In this document: positions 18,167-26,437 of the stretch, piece after piece
Layout of the letters: the number at the start of each line of letters is the position of its first letter
How positions within the stretch are numbered: position 1 is the first letter of the stretch
From: Opitutaceae bacterium UBA2377
Lineage (GTDB): Bacteria > Verrucomicrobiota > Verrucomicrobiia > Opitutales > Opitutaceae
DNA length: 64,000 bases
Direction: 5' to 3'
NCBI GenBank assembly: GCA_002344205.1
Contig: DDSZ01000005.1
Location: 6,172 to 70,171, forward strand
Notes under the pieces: model-generated
What the model was told of the DNA's origin: nothing
The model's database searches: none
What the model saw: the letters and a program-made list of their open reading frames with translations, nothing else
Program-made: the position numbers and the translations under genes

Positions 18167-19318
18167 ATGTCCGATGCCGCGCCGAGCCGATTTTTGTCCG
18201 ACCGCCAGCGCCGCGTCGTCGGCTTCAGCCTGACCCTGCTGGCCCTGCTCGCTACGGCCGCCCTGATGGTCTTCGCTTTCGTCCTGCTCGGCCGGCTGAC
18301 GTCATTTTTCTCCGGGGTGCTCTGGCCCATCGCTGTCGCCGCAGTCGTCGCGCTGGTCCTGCGTCCGATCGTCGAGTTGCTGGAGCCGCGGATGGGCGGA
18401 CGGCGGCTGGCCGCGGTCATCGTGCTCTATGGCGTTTTCCTGGCCGCGGTCTGGGGTGCCATGCTCCTCCTCATCCCGCCGTTGATCGAGCAGTTGCTCA
18501 ACCTCATCGCCTATCTGCCCACTTTCTGGCAAACTGCCACCGCCTACGTGCAGCGCAGCTATCCCGAATGGATCGCGCTCATTCAGCAACAAATGGCCCA
18601 CCCGCTGATCAAGCAGACCACGGACAATCTGCTTGCGGAGCTCAACAACCTGCTAGCGCATGCCCTGCCTTCGCTGCGCTCGGCCGGCATCGGGCTGATG
18701 GGTGTCGGCACATTCTTTGCCCATCTGGCCATCGTGCCGGTCTATCTCTTTTTCTTTCTGCTTTCCCGCGGCGAACCTGCTCCGGCCATCGGCCGGCATT
18801 TGACCTTCCTTAGCCCCGGGGTGCGTGACGACGTGATCTTCCTCCTGCGCGAATTTGTGGGCATCATCGTGGCGTTTTTCCGCGGTCAGCTCATCATCGC
18901 GCTGATCATGGGCGTGCTGCTGGCGGCGGGGTTCTCGCTGGTCGGGCTCAAGTTCGGCCTGTTTATCGGCCTCATGCTCGGCGTGCTCAACATCGTGCCC
19001 TACCTTGGCACGATCCTTGGCCTGTTGATCACGCTGCCCCTCGCCTTTTTCCAGCCGGAGGGCGGCTGGCAGCTCATCGGCCTGGTGCTGGTCGTTTACA
19101 TCGTGGTGCAGTTGATCGAGAGCTGGCTGCTCACGCCCAAGATCATGGGCGACCGCACCGGCCTCCACCCGGTCACCATCATCGTCTCGATCTTTTTCTG
19201 GGGCACGGCCTTCGGCGGCATCCTGGGAATGCTCTTCGCCATCCCGCTCACGGCCTTTTTCGTGACGGTCTGGCGCCTGCTGCAGCACAAGTATTTCCAG
19301 GCGGAAGCCACCGCCTGA
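18167..19318 (+). CDS. AI-2E family (PerM/YdiK-like) permease
   Basis: This 383-aa membrane protein has about eight helices, with the family pattern of two N-terminal helices (about 20-70), a central amphipathic domain (LIPPLIEQLLNLI...), and the conserved segments GLFIGLMLG, NIVPYLGTILG and GGILGMLFAIPLTAF near the C-terminus. Members transport autoinducer-2 or act as ion antiporters; most are uncharacterised. It follows the MMPL gene by 49 bp and precedes the SNM1-like gene by 7 bp, so it may share transcripts with both. Confidence 0.9.
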   Translation: MSDAAPSRFLSDRQRRVVGFSLTLLALLATAALMVFAFVLLGRLTSFFSGVLWPIAVAAVVALVLRPIVELLEPRMGGRRLAAVIVLYGVFLAAVWGAMLLLIPPLIEQLLNLIAYLPTFWQTATAYVQRSYPEWIALIQQQMAHPLIKQTTDNLLAELNNLLAHALPSLRSAGIGLMGVGTFFAHLAIVPVYLFFFLLSRGEPAPAIGRHLTFLSPGVRDDVIFLLREFVGIIVAFFRGQLIIALIMGVLLAAGFSLVGLKFGLFIGLMLGVLNIVPYLGTILGLLITLPLAFFQPEGGWQLIGLVLVVYIVVQLIESWLLTPKIMGDRTGLHPVTIIVSIFFWGTAFGGILGMLFAIPLTAFFVTVWRLLQHKYFQAEATA

Positions 19319-19325
19319 TCCGGCC

Positions 19326-20336
19326 ATGGCCTGGGATGTGCGCGCCGCCAACGGCATCTGGCTGCCCCAGGCCGGATGGTGGCTCGATGCCCGCACCGCC
19401 ACGCCCCGGGCCATCGTTTCCCACGCGCACTCCGACCATGTCGCCCGGCACAAGGAGCTGGTCTGCTCCCCGCCCACGGCGCGAATTTTGCGTGAACGGC
19501 TGCCCGGAAGACGGCTCGAGCATGTGTTGCCGTATGGCCGGATGGAGCCGCTGACCCTCGACACGGCGGTTTCGCTGCACCCCGCCGGGCACATTCTCGG
19601 CTCCAGCATGGTCCAGCTTCACCACGAGCGGGGCACACTGCTTTACACGGGAGATTTCAAGCTCAAGCCAAGCCTCGCGGCCGAAGCGTGTGCTCCGCCC
19701 CGGAGCGATGTGCTCATCATGGAAACCACCTTCGGCCTGCCGAAGTATGTCTTTCCGCCCCGGGAAGAAACCATCGGCCGGATGATCACTTTCTGCCGGG
19801 AAACCGTCGCCGGAGGCGCCGTGCCGGTCCTTTACTGTTACAGCTTGGGCAAAAGTCAGGAAGTGCTGATGGCTTTGGCCCCCGCCGGCCTGCCCGTGAT
19901 GCTGCACCCTGCGGCGGTCAGGCTAACCCGCGTCTATGAACAGCTCGGCTGGCGCTTTCCGCCTTACCGGGAATTCATGCCGGACTCCGCCGCGGGGCAT
20001 ATCGTCATCTGCCCGCCGCCCCACAACGGCGGCGGCCTGCTGCGGCATCTCCCGGCGCGCCGCACTGCCGTTGTCAGCGGCTGGGCGCTTGATTCCAGCG
20101 CCACCTATCGCAATCGCACCGATGCGGCCTTCCCCCTGTCGGACCATGCCGACTATCCCGAACTTCTTGAGCTCGTGGAGCTGGTGCAGCCGAAACTCGT
20201 TTACACTGTGCACGGTTTCGCCCGGGAATTCGCCGCCACGCTGCGCGCCCGCGGTGTGGAAGCCTGGGCATTGGGCGGGGACAACCAGCTCGAGCTCTTC
20301 ACCCCGCCCGGCAAAATCTCGCCCTCACCGCACTGA
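19326..20336 (+). CDS. SNM1-like metallo-beta-lactamase exonuclease family protein
   Basis: This 336-aa protein carries the metallo-beta-lactamase motif SHAHSDH near residue 40, then HPAGHILGS, TGDFKL and METTFG, and a late SDHADY motif. This matches the compact bacterial SNM1/Artemis-like group annotated as ligase-associated DNA damage exonucleases. In other genomes it accompanies an ATP-dependent ligase and helicase; neither is seen here. It differs from the beta-CASP protein at 3025-4383 in length and motifs. The ATG lies 7 bp after the permease stop. Nuclease activity is inferred. Confidence 0.8.
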   Translation: MAWDVRAANGIWLPQAGWWLDARTATPRAIVSHAHSDHVARHKELVCSPPTARILRERLPGRRLEHVLPYGRMEPLTLDTAVSLHPAGHILGSSMVQLHHERGTLLYTGDFKLKPSLAAEACAPPRSDVLIMETTFGLPKYVFPPREETIGRMITFCRETVAGGAVPVLYCYSLGKSQEVLMALAPAGLPVMLHPAAVRLTRVYEQLGWRFPPYREFMPDSAAGHIVICPPPHNGGGLLRHLPARRTAVVSGWALDSSATYRNRTDAAFPLSDHADYPELLELVELVQPKLVYTVHGFAREFAATLRARGVEAWALGGDNQLELFTPPGKISPSPH

Positions 20337-20362
20337 TGCGCTACCCGCTTGTCCACTGATCC

Positions 20363-21133
20363 ATGACGCCGCGTCTTCTCCTCCTCCTTTTCACGGGCGC
20401 CGGCTCCCTGTTCGCCGGCTCACCTCCTCTGCTTGAGGGCGAAGCCTTCGTCTTCCGGGTGGCTTGGGGTATTTTTGGAAATGCGGGTGAAATCCGCATC
20501 GACGCCGGCCCCGCAGGAGACCACCGCCGCATCACGACGACCACGGCCACCCGCGGATTCCTGCGGGGGCTCTTCCCATTCGATGCCCGTAGTGAAGCCC
20601 TCTATGACGCTGCGGGGCTCCTGCAGGAGGTGAAGGAAGTCAGTGAATCCAAGAAGAAGACTTCACGTCACGCGCTCGCATTCGACTACACCAACAGCCG
20701 CGCCGATTTCACCGACGAGCTCAGGCCCGACCGCAATGTCGCGCTCGACCTGCCACCCGGTCAGCCGCTCGACCTCATCACCAGCCTGATCAACACCCGC
20801 AGTTGGAACCTCAAGCCCGGGGAAAAGCAGGACGCGCTCGTTATCTTCGATGACGACGTTTACGAACTCACTATTCATGCGGAAGCCTATGAGGAGATTC
20901 GCACGCCCATGGGACGCTTCAAGACGCTGAAACTCGTGCCCAAGATGGAGAAAACCGAGCCCAAGGGCATGTTTAAGCGCGGCTCGACGGTCAGCGTCTG
21001 GATCTCCCAGGACGGCCAACGTCTGCCGGTGCGTTTTGAAGTCGAATTCAAATTTGGCTCCGGCATCGCCACGCTGATCGACTACCGTAAACCAGAAACT
21101 GCTGCCGGCAATCAGGCAAAACCCGGCTCATAA
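20363..21133 (+). CDS. DUF3108 domain protein, exported
   Basis: This 256-aa protein has a signal peptide (about residues 1-18) and a DUF3108-like body: an early FRVAWGIFGNAGEI strand, ARSEALYDAAG, and a C-terminal SVWISQDGQRLPVR followed by GSGIATLIDY. DUF3108 domains are LolA/LppX-like envelope folds with unproven ligand binding. It is co-directional with, and 26 bp after, the SNM1-like gene. The last residues are polar and unstructured. A role in envelope lipid handling is only a fold-based guess. Confidence 0.75.
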   Translation: MTPRLLLLLFTGAGSLFAGSPPLLEGEAFVFRVAWGIFGNAGEIRIDAGPAGDHRRITTTTATRGFLRGLFPFDARSEALYDAAGLLQEVKEVSESKKKTSRHALAFDYTNSRADFTDELRPDRNVALDLPPGQPLDLITSLINTRSWNLKPGEKQDALVIFDDDVYELTIHAEAYEEIRTPMGRFKTLKLVPKMEKTEPKGMFKRGSTVSVWISQDGQRLPVRFEVEFKFGSGIATLIDYRKPETAAGNQAKPGS

Positions 21134-21181
21134 CGCCCGCTACGGTCCACTCGCGCGCATCTCCACTGGGCGTGTGATTCG

Positions 21182-21742
21182 TCACCGTGGAGCCGGCTGC
21201 AAAGCTTGGGGGTCGAAGCAAAAACGCCACGGTTTGGCCCTCCAAACCGGCCCGGCATAGTTCACCCCGATCCGCGGCGTTGCTTGGATCAAATGCGACG
21301 GCACATGCACTCCGCGATCTTCAATGTGCAATCCGCCGGCCGGACTTGCCGGCGTCCGATTGAGCCGGCGGTCGATTTTCCAAGCGCGGGTCAGCCGGCC
21401 CGGACCGGCAATACCCTCGACCCCGCGGATCAGGACGGCCGCCGGCCACTCCTCCGGCCCCACCACCAGGTTGAGCATCTCGTGCATGCCATAGCACAGA
21501 TAGACATACCAATGCCCGCCGGCCCCATACATGACCTCCGTCCTGGGTGTCCTGCCCTTTGCCGCATGACAGGCCAGATCGCTTTCTCCGTCATACGCCT
21601 CGACCTCCGTGATCATGCCGGCCGCGGTGAGACCCACGCTCCGCCGCACGAGGTATTTGCCCAACAGCCGGCGGGCATGCCGCACGGTGCCGCGGCTGCG
21701 CCAATGCTCCGGCGGGATGATTTCAGGGATGACTTCCGACAT
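21182..21742 (-). CDS. DNA-3-methyladenine glycosylase (AAG/MPG type)
   Basis: This protein of about 186 aa belongs to the alkyladenine DNA glycosylase family that excises 3-methyladenine and hypoxanthine. Diagnostic segments are LLGKYLVRR, ITEVEAYDGESDLACHA (the catalytic Glu is in EVEAY), YGAGGHWYVYLCYGMH, AVLIRGVE and GPGRLTRA. Length is typical. The frame stays open 12 codons upstream, but those codons read through a tRNA-like sequence and do not resemble the family, so the ATG at the listed end was taken. It is divergent from the MFS transporter with almost no gap. Confidence 0.93.
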   Translation of the reverse strand: MSEVIPEIIPPEHWRSRGTVRHARRLLGKYLVRRSVGLTAAGMITEVEAYDGESDLACHAAKGRTPRTEVMYGAGGHWYVYLCYGMHEMLNLVVGPEEWPAAVLIRGVEGIAGPGRLTRAWKIDRRLNRTPASPAGGLHIEDRGVHVPSHLIQATPRIGVNYAGPVWRAKPWRFCFDPQALQPAPR

Positions 21743-21752
21743 CCCGCCTGTT

Positions 21753-21777
21753 TTAGGTTCAAATCCTGTGCCTGCCA
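21753..21777 (+). other. tRNA 3'-end-like sequence (possible remnant)
   Basis: A stretch centred on ggttcaaatcc resembles a tRNA T-arm (loop ttcaaat, four of five stem pairs) followed by a seven-nucleotide acceptor-like strand gcctgcc and an A. No complete cloverleaf was found upstream, because a D-arm is missing. It could be a remnant of a tRNA used as an attachment site, or chance. It overlaps the proposed MFS start. Confidence 0.3.
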
Positions 21778-23177
21778 ATACCGCCCATCATGCACCCGGG
21801 CCTTCGCTCCGCCGCAATCTCCGCCTCTGCACCTGGGACGGCATCACCGCCGTGCCCCTCACCGTGCTCAGCCAGCCGGGCAATGCGGTCGTGGCCGCAC
21901 TCCTCACCGGCACCTTTGCGCTGTCCACCCGCACCTACGGGCTGATCACCTCGCTGCCCTTTTGGTTCAACTTTCTCCAGGTCGTGCTCACCCCGCTGCT
22001 GGCCCAGCGGCTATCGGCCCGGGCCATGTGCATCGCCAGCGCCTGGATGCACGTGCTCGGGTGGCTGGCCTTCGTGGCCGTGCTGCCCTACGTGCCCACC
22101 GGTGACGACCCGGTGACGCGCACGACGTTTATCGTGATCTTTTCCGTCATCGCCCTCTCCACCGCCATCAACGGCGTGGCGTGGAACAGTTGGATGCAGG
22201 GCGCCGTGCCCCTGCGCATCCGCGGCAAATACTTCGGCGTCCGCAACCGCCTGCTCTATATCTCACTGTTGGGTTTTCTTTTCGCCGCTTCGGGCGTGCT
22301 CGCCTGGTTTGATGGCTCGCTGCTCGCGTTCCATGTGCTGCTGGCCGTTGGCGTGACCATGCGCGTGATCTCCGTGCTGGCCCAGCACCGCATGCATCTC
22401 ACCTCCGGCCGCAAGCCCGCCACCAAGGAAACGCCGTGGCCCGAGCAGTTGAAGCGCGTCTGGCAGGACCGGACCTTCATGCGCTTCATCGCCTTCGCCG
22501 CCCTGATGGGGTTCGGCGTCAATCTTTTCGCGCCGTTTTACCCGGTCTTCATGTTCGAGGAACTGCACCTGAGCGCGGCGCAGACCAATTTTATGCTGCT
22601 CACCGGCATCCTCGCCGCGGCGATCGCCTTCCCTGCGTGGGGACACATGATCGACCGTTTCGGCAACATCCCGGTCATGATCGTAGCCTTGTTTCTGTGG
22701 CAGGTCTTCAACTTTATCTGGTGCTTCATCACGCCGCAAAACATCTGGCTGCTCTATGTGCCGCTGGCCGCGGGCGGCATGTTTTCCGCCGGCTATGGCG
22801 TCGGCGTCTTCGGGCTGTTGCTCAAGCTCACGCCGCCCGAGGCGCGCACCATGGGTGTGGCGCTGTTCGTTTCCCTCTCTTCGCTCGCGGCCGCGCTCGG
22901 CCCCATCACCGGCAGCAACCTGCTCAGTTGGGCGATCGGCATGGGCTGGCCCTCCATCTCGGTCTATCATGCCGCCTTTGTCGTGATGCCGGTTTTCACC
23001 ATCACCACCTGCCTGCTCCTCGAGAAAATCAACGAGGGCCGCAGCTCCAAGGTCACGGATGTCGTCGGTGCGATGCGCAACGTCCGCACCCTCGCCTCCC
23101 TGTTCGGTCTCACGTTCCTCGTGAACCAGGTGTTTTACCGCACGCCGGAATCGGCCAAAACGCCGCGCAAAAACTAA
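21768..23177 (+). CDS. Major facilitator superfamily transporter
   Basis: This protein of about 469 aa has around twelve hydrophobic helices, arranged as two blocks separated by a hydrophilic loop (around HRMHLTSGRKPATKETPWPEQ). A charged loop RIRGKYFGVRNR sits between early helices, as in MFS proteins. The substrate is unknown. The start is uncertain: GTG at the listed position leaves room for the divergent glycosylase, whereas ATG at 21729 would overlap its start by 14 bp. It is followed after 33 bp by a PfkB kinase, so a sugar or nucleoside substrate is possible but not shown. Confidence 0.82.
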   Translation: MPANTAHHAPGPSLRRNLRLCTWDGITAVPLTVLSQPGNAVVAALLTGTFALSTRTYGLITSLPFWFNFLQVVLTPLLAQRLSARAMCIASAWMHVLGWLAFVAVLPYVPTGDDPVTRTTFIVIFSVIALSTAINGVAWNSWMQGAVPLRIRGKYFGVRNRLLYISLLGFLFAASGVLAWFDGSLLAFHVLLAVGVTMRVISVLAQHRMHLTSGRKPATKETPWPEQLKRVWQDRTFMRFIAFAALMGFGVNLFAPFYPVFMFEELHLSAAQTNFMLLTGILAAAIAFPAWGHMIDRFGNIPVMIVALFLWQVFNFIWCFITPQNIWLLYVPLAAGGMFSAGYGVGVFGLLLKLTPPEARTMGVALFVSLSSLAAALGPITGSNLLSWAIGMGWPSISVYHAAFVVMPVFTITTCLLLEKINEGRSSKVTDVVGAMRNVRTLASLFGLTFLVNQVFYRTPESAKTPRKN

Positions 23178-23210
23178 GTCGTCCGCCCTCACCTTCCGCG
23201 CCGAAGTCCC

Positions 23211-24110
23211 ATGCACGCCTCCCCGCATATTTACACGCTGACCGGCAATCTGCTGGCGGAGCGCACGCTCGATTACGCCGGCTGGGCGGTGGGGCGCACC
23301 CAGCGGGCCCGGCGGGAGTCGTTTCACACCCGCGGCAAGGGCGTCAATGTTTCCAACATGCTCTGCCGGCTTGGCGCCCCGACCACCTCGCTGATTTTTG
23401 CCGGCGGACCTTCGGGCGCGGAATGCAAGAACTGGCTTACGACCCGCGGCATCCCTTACGAGGCCTTTGCCACCTCCGCGGCCACGCGCACCGGCACCGT
23501 CATCTGGAGCGACACCATGGCCGAGACGACGTTTCTCGGGCCCGATGTGCCGCCCGATGATCAGGCCATTCAGGCCTGCGCCGCTTATCTCGACACCCGG
23601 CCGGATGGCCAGGTTCTCGCGTTGTGCGGCAGTTTCCCCGGTTGGGACCGCGCCGGCTTTGAACCCCTGCGCCAAGCTTTGGTCCGCTGGCTGCGGCGCG
23701 GCCGCATCGCGGTGGATGCCTACGGCCCCCCGCTGGCATGGCTCGCCCGTCAACCCGTGGATTTCATTAAAATCAATGGCACGGAATTCGCCGCCCATCT
23801 GCCCGGCGATTCGCTGCCGGAGCGGCTTCGCACCGTCAGGGCTGGCGGCCCGGTCCCGTGTTGGATTGTTACCCAAGGCGCCGACGCGGTTTGGTTGATC
23901 GACGAGGCCGGCGAGCCGGTGCAATTCGCGCCGCCGCGCTTGGCCGAAGTTTCCCCCACCGGCTCCGGTGACGTGCTGTTTGCCTGCATCCTGCACGCCC
24001 GCTACGGAATCGGCCGTTCCATGCCGGATGCCGTCCGCTACGCCATCCCCTTTGCCGCCGCCAACGCCGCCCATCCCGGGGTCGCTGACTTCGAATTGCC
24101 GGCACCTTGA
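23211..24110 (+). CDS. PfkB-family carbohydrate kinase
   Basis: This 299-aa protein belongs to the ribokinase/PfkB family. The substrate-site signature near the N-terminus reads GKGVNVSNMLCRLGA, which is closest to 1-phosphofructokinase or tagatose-6-phosphate kinase. The C-terminal ATP/anion-hole motif is PTGSGDVLFACI, with the catalytic Asp in GSGD (usually GAGD). The likely reaction is ATP-dependent phosphorylation of a sugar or sugar phosphate. It follows the MFS gene closely. No PTS or aldolase gene is nearby to fix the substrate. Confidence 0.85.
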   Translation: MHASPHIYTLTGNLLAERTLDYAGWAVGRTQRARRESFHTRGKGVNVSNMLCRLGAPTTSLIFAGGPSGAECKNWLTTRGIPYEAFATSAATRTGTVIWSDTMAETTFLGPDVPPDDQAIQACAAYLDTRPDGQVLALCGSFPGWDRAGFEPLRQALVRWLRRGRIAVDAYGPPLAWLARQPVDFIKINGTEFAAHLPGDSLPERLRTVRAGGPVPCWIVTQGADAVWLIDEAGEPVQFAPPRLAEVSPTGSGDVLFACILHARYGIGRSMPDAVRYAIPFAAANAAHPGVADFELPAP

Positions 24111-24162
24111 GCCGGCAATGATGAACTTCTCCCGCGAAACGCGGTCCGGATAAGTTCCCGTC

Positions 24163-24867
24163 ATGAAAAAAACGACCGTCTCCATTTTGGCCGCCTTCCT
24201 CCTGCTTGGTGCGCTGGTGTTGGGTTACCGCGGCTACCGCAATTACAAGGCTGAAGCCGGGCGTGAAATTGCCCGGCTGCAGGAGTTGTCCGCCAACGAG
24301 GCGCTGGCCGCGGAGGAAAAGCGTCTCGCCGCCGGACTGGAAGCGCAGCGGTTGGCCGCGGCGCAGGCGGAGCGCGAGGCTGCGGAACTGGCGCGCCGTC
24401 TGGAAATGCTGCAACGCGAGCAATTGGCGGCCGAGGCCGCGCGGCTTGAGGCCGAGCAAACCGCCGCCCGGCTCGCCGCGGAGCAAGCGCGGCTGCAACG
24501 TGAAAAGGAAGCCGCCCAAGCCGAGGCCCGGCGCCTCGCCGCGTTGCGCGAGGAAGAATCGGCCGCCGCTCTCGCCGCCCGCGAGGCCGCGCTGAGCCGC
24601 CTGCGGGCTTTGGAAGACGAAGCCCGCCAACGGGAAACCGCCGACCGTGAGGCAGCCCGGCTCGCCGCGCTGCGCCAGCAGGAGGCGCTGGAAGCCGTCG
24701 CCGCCCACCAACGCTCGACTCCGGCGCGGCGCATCATTTATCCCGCAGATTACAAATCCCGGGATCACCACAATTTCCGCGCCCTCATGGCCTGGGATGC
24801 CTACCTGAAGGCCGGGGAGAATCTTCCTGCGGTTGAAGAAGAAACATCCGAGCCGGAGCCAAAATAA
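24163..24867 (+). CDS. Membrane-anchored coiled-coil protein
   Basis: This 234-aa protein has one N-terminal membrane helix (about residues 7-26) followed by about 150 residues of Ala/Glu/Arg-rich heptads, a strong predicted coiled coil. The C-terminal 45 residues are different ([26 protein letters not shown]) and may be a small folded tip. The low-complexity helix makes homology unreliable. It lies 47 bp before rplU; a hairpin separates the two. The function is not recognised; a periplasmic scaffold or spacer is possible. Confidence 0.7.
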   Translation: MKKTTVSILAAFLLLGALVLGYRGYRNYKAEAGREIARLQELSANEALAAEEKRLAAGLEAQRLAAAQAEREAAELARRLEMLQREQLAAEAARLEAEQTAARLAAEQARLQREKEAAQAEARRLAALREEESAAALAAREAALSRLRALEDEARQRETADREAARLAALRQQEALEAVAAHQRSTPARRIIYPADYKSRDHHNFRALMAWDAYLKAGENLPAVEEETSEPEPK

Positions 24868-24885
24868 ATTCTTGCTTTCACCCTC

Positions 24886-24912
24886 ATAAAACCGCTTCCT
24901 CTGCGGTTTTAT
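24886..24912 (+). promoter_or_regulatory. Hairpin abutting the rplU start codon (L21 leader or terminator)
   Basis: A perfect 10-bp stem (ataaaaccgc / gcggttttat) with a 7-nt loop ends two bases before the rplU ATG. The 3' arm is T-rich, so it could terminate the upstream transcript. It also occupies the whole ribosome-binding region of rplU, and so could act as an autoregulatory L21 leader. Confidence 0.65.
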
Positions 24913-24914
24913 TT

Positions 24915-25229
24915 ATGAAAGCCACTATCAAAACCCAAGGCCAGCAGTTCACTGTGTCCGAGGGCGACATCCTCACCGTCAACCGCTATCCGAACACGGA
25001 AGCCGGTGCGATTGTTGAGATTACAAACGTGCTCGCCGCCGGCGAAGGCGCTGATTTCAAGGTCGGCACCCCCACGCTCTCCGGTGCTTCCGTCTCCGCC
25101 AAGGTGCTTGAAAACAAGCGCGGCGAGAAGGTCATCGTCTTCAAGAAAAAGAAACGCAAGGGCATGGAGCGCAAGCGCGGCCATCGCCAGGAACTTTCGG
25201 TCATCAAGATCGAGTCCATCAAAGCCTAA
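24915..25229 (+). CDS. rplU: 50S ribosomal protein L21
   Basis: This 104-aa protein is L21, which binds 23S rRNA near L20. It has the family start ([12 protein letters not shown]), the central EVTNVLAAG-like segment, [21 protein letters not shown] and the final RKRGHRQ...VIKIESI. Length is normal. It is followed 14 bp later by rpmA, which has a good AAGGAG ribosome site, whereas rplU itself has no visible Shine-Dalgarno because a hairpin lies directly before its ATG. Confidence 0.97.
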   Translation: MKATIKTQGQQFTVSEGDILTVNRYPNTEAGAIVEITNVLAAGEGADFKVGTPTLSGASVSAKVLENKRGEKVIVFKKKKRKGMERKRGHRQELSVIKIESIKA

Positions 25230-25243
25230 GGAGAACATCAGTC

Positions 25244-25483
25244 ATGGCGCATAAAACAGGTCAGAGCACTTCCACCAACGGTCGTTCCAGCCGCTCGAAG
25301 CGTCTGGGCATCAAAAATTTTGGCGGCCAGTCCGTGCTCGCCGGCAGCATCATCGTTCGCCAGCGCGGCAGCAAGCTGCACGCCGGCAAGAACGTCGGCA
25401 CCGGCCGCGATTGGACCCTCTTCGCCCTCAAGGACGGCGTGGTCAAGTTCGACAAGGCTCACCGCAAGGTTGAGATTGTCTGA
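25244..25483 (+). CDS. rpmA: 50S ribosomal protein L27
   Basis: This 79-aa protein is L27, whose N-terminus reaches the peptidyl-transferase centre. It starts MAHKTG and has no cleavable Firmicutes-type extension. The family core is visible: [35 protein letters not shown], and [12 protein letters not shown]. The N-terminal region ([13 protein letters not shown]) differs from the usual KKGGGSSRNGRDS. It is preceded by an AAGGAG ribosome site about 10 bp from the ATG and followed by an intrinsic terminator. Confidence 0.97.
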   Translation: MAHKTGQSTSTNGRSSRSKRLGIKNFGGQSVLAGSIIVRQRGSKLHAGKNVGTGRDWTLFALKDGVVKFDKAHRKVEIV

Positions 25484-25503
25484 TTAACTTTCGAAACCAT
25501 TCC

Positions 25504-25532
25504 AAGGCGCACCCGCAAGGTGCGCCTTTTTT
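25504..25532 (+). terminator. Intrinsic terminator after rpmA
   Basis: A 10-bp GC-rich stem (aaggcgcacc / ggtgcgcctt) with a 5-nt loop is followed by a run of six T. It lies 20 bp after the rpmA stop and is a textbook rho-independent terminator for rplU-rpmA. Confidence 0.9.
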
Positions 25533-25572
25533 GTTGGATTGCCCACCGCGGCGCACCCGGCAGGCTTGGCTC

Positions 25573-25914
25573 GTGCCCGACCGCCTCACCGAACTTCGCC
25601 GTCAGCGCGCCCTCGTCCGCGATCATCTGGATTGGCTTGATCAGGAGATCGCCGCCGCCGAGACCACCGCCGTCCAAGGCATCGCGCCGGCAGCTGCACC
25701 ACCACCGCCTCGTCCGGCCTTGGTGGCGCAAGATCCCGTGGCGGCGCCTGCAACCGATGCTTATTCGCCCGACCCCGCCGCCACACAGCAGGAAGTGAAA
25801 CGCGGATGCCTGCTCTGGCTGATCGCAGGTTTCGTGCTCTTGGCCGCGATATTGGCCGCGATCTATTTCTTCGCTTACGGCGACCGCCCGCTGCTGTTCA
25901 TGGAGCAGGGCTGA
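25573..25914 (+). CDS. Small tail-anchored membrane protein upstream of actin-like gene
   Basis: This 113-aa protein is not recognised. The first 35 residues form a charged helix likely to coil (RLTELRRQRALVRDHLDW). A Pro/Ala-rich linker follows, then one membrane helix (about residues 78-99, CLLWLIAGFVLLAAILAAIY), and about 15 C-terminal residues. This is the layout of a tail-anchored adaptor. The GTG start was chosen; an earlier TTG lies inside the rpmA terminator. It is 55 bp upstream of the coupled pair at 25970-27570, on the same strand, so it may belong to the same unit. Confidence 0.6.
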   Translation: MPDRLTELRRQRALVRDHLDWLDQEIAAAETTAVQGIAPAAAPPPPRPALVAQDPVAAPATDAYSPDPAATQQEVKRGCLLWLIAGFVLLAAILAAIYFFAYGDRPLLFMEQG

Positions 25915-25969
25915 TTTTTCGCAGATTTCCGCGAACCACCGGTTCCGCGCGCGGTCTAGCGCCGCGCCC

Positions 25970-26437
25970 TTGAACCCTGTTTTCACGCCTACCGCCCCGC
26001 CCGCCTCCCCTTGGGATGAGGTGGCCGCGCATTATCGCCAAGCGTGCCTGCAACGCATCCGTGGTGATGCGTCCGTGCATTCGCCGGCTGCCTCCGCCTT
26101 GGCCGCGGCCTTGGACCGCGCCGCAACGCTCACCCCGGACCCGGCGGATTTTGCCCGGCACCGCGATGAGCTTTTCGCCGCCGAGGACGCCCGGGTGCAA
26201 CAGGCAGCGCTCACCGCAGAACTCGTCGCCATTTTTCTGGCCCGCAGCCCTTCCGTCATTCGCGACCCGGCGGGCGGACCGCTTCCCGTCAAGCCGCCGC
26301 CGCGGCCCCGCGCGGTTCTGCCGCCAACCGAGGACGACGCCATCGCCGGTCTGATCGACGGCATGCTTGCGCAGCACAGCCGCCCGGCGGGCGCTGATTC
26401 TTTCTCCGTCAAACCATCAACCCATATAGCATCATGA
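25970..26437 (+). CDS. Uncharacterised protein coupled to the actin-like gene
   Basis: This 155-aa soluble protein has no recognised domain. It is mainly helical in the first 105 residues (WDEVAAHYRQACLQRI, LAAALDRAATL, QQAALTAELVAIFLARSP), then has a Pro-rich linker and a short acidic helix (EDDAIAGLIDGML). The start is TTG; no ATG is available nearby. Its stop overlaps the start of the actin-like gene as ATGA, so the two are very likely translated together and may form a complex. A regulator or adaptor of the filament is a reasonable guess only. Confidence 0.6.
   Translation: MNPVFTPTAPPASPWDEVAAHYRQACLQRIRGDASVHSPAASALAAALDRAATLTPDPADFARHRDELFAAEDARVQQAALTAELVAIFLARSPSVIRDPAGGPLPVKPPPRPRAVLPPTEDDAIAGLIDGMLAQHSRPAGADSFSVKPSTHIAS

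Noticed and set aside
21711..21778. Complete tRNA at the AAG/MFS border
   Set aside because: No D-arm, an 8-nt anticodon loop and a mismatch in the acceptor; only a 3'-end-like remnant can be supported.
22263..24185. 640-codon minus-strand frame over MFS and PfkB genes
   Set aside because: It spans two convincing genes and shows only Gly/Arg-rich low-complexity sequence.
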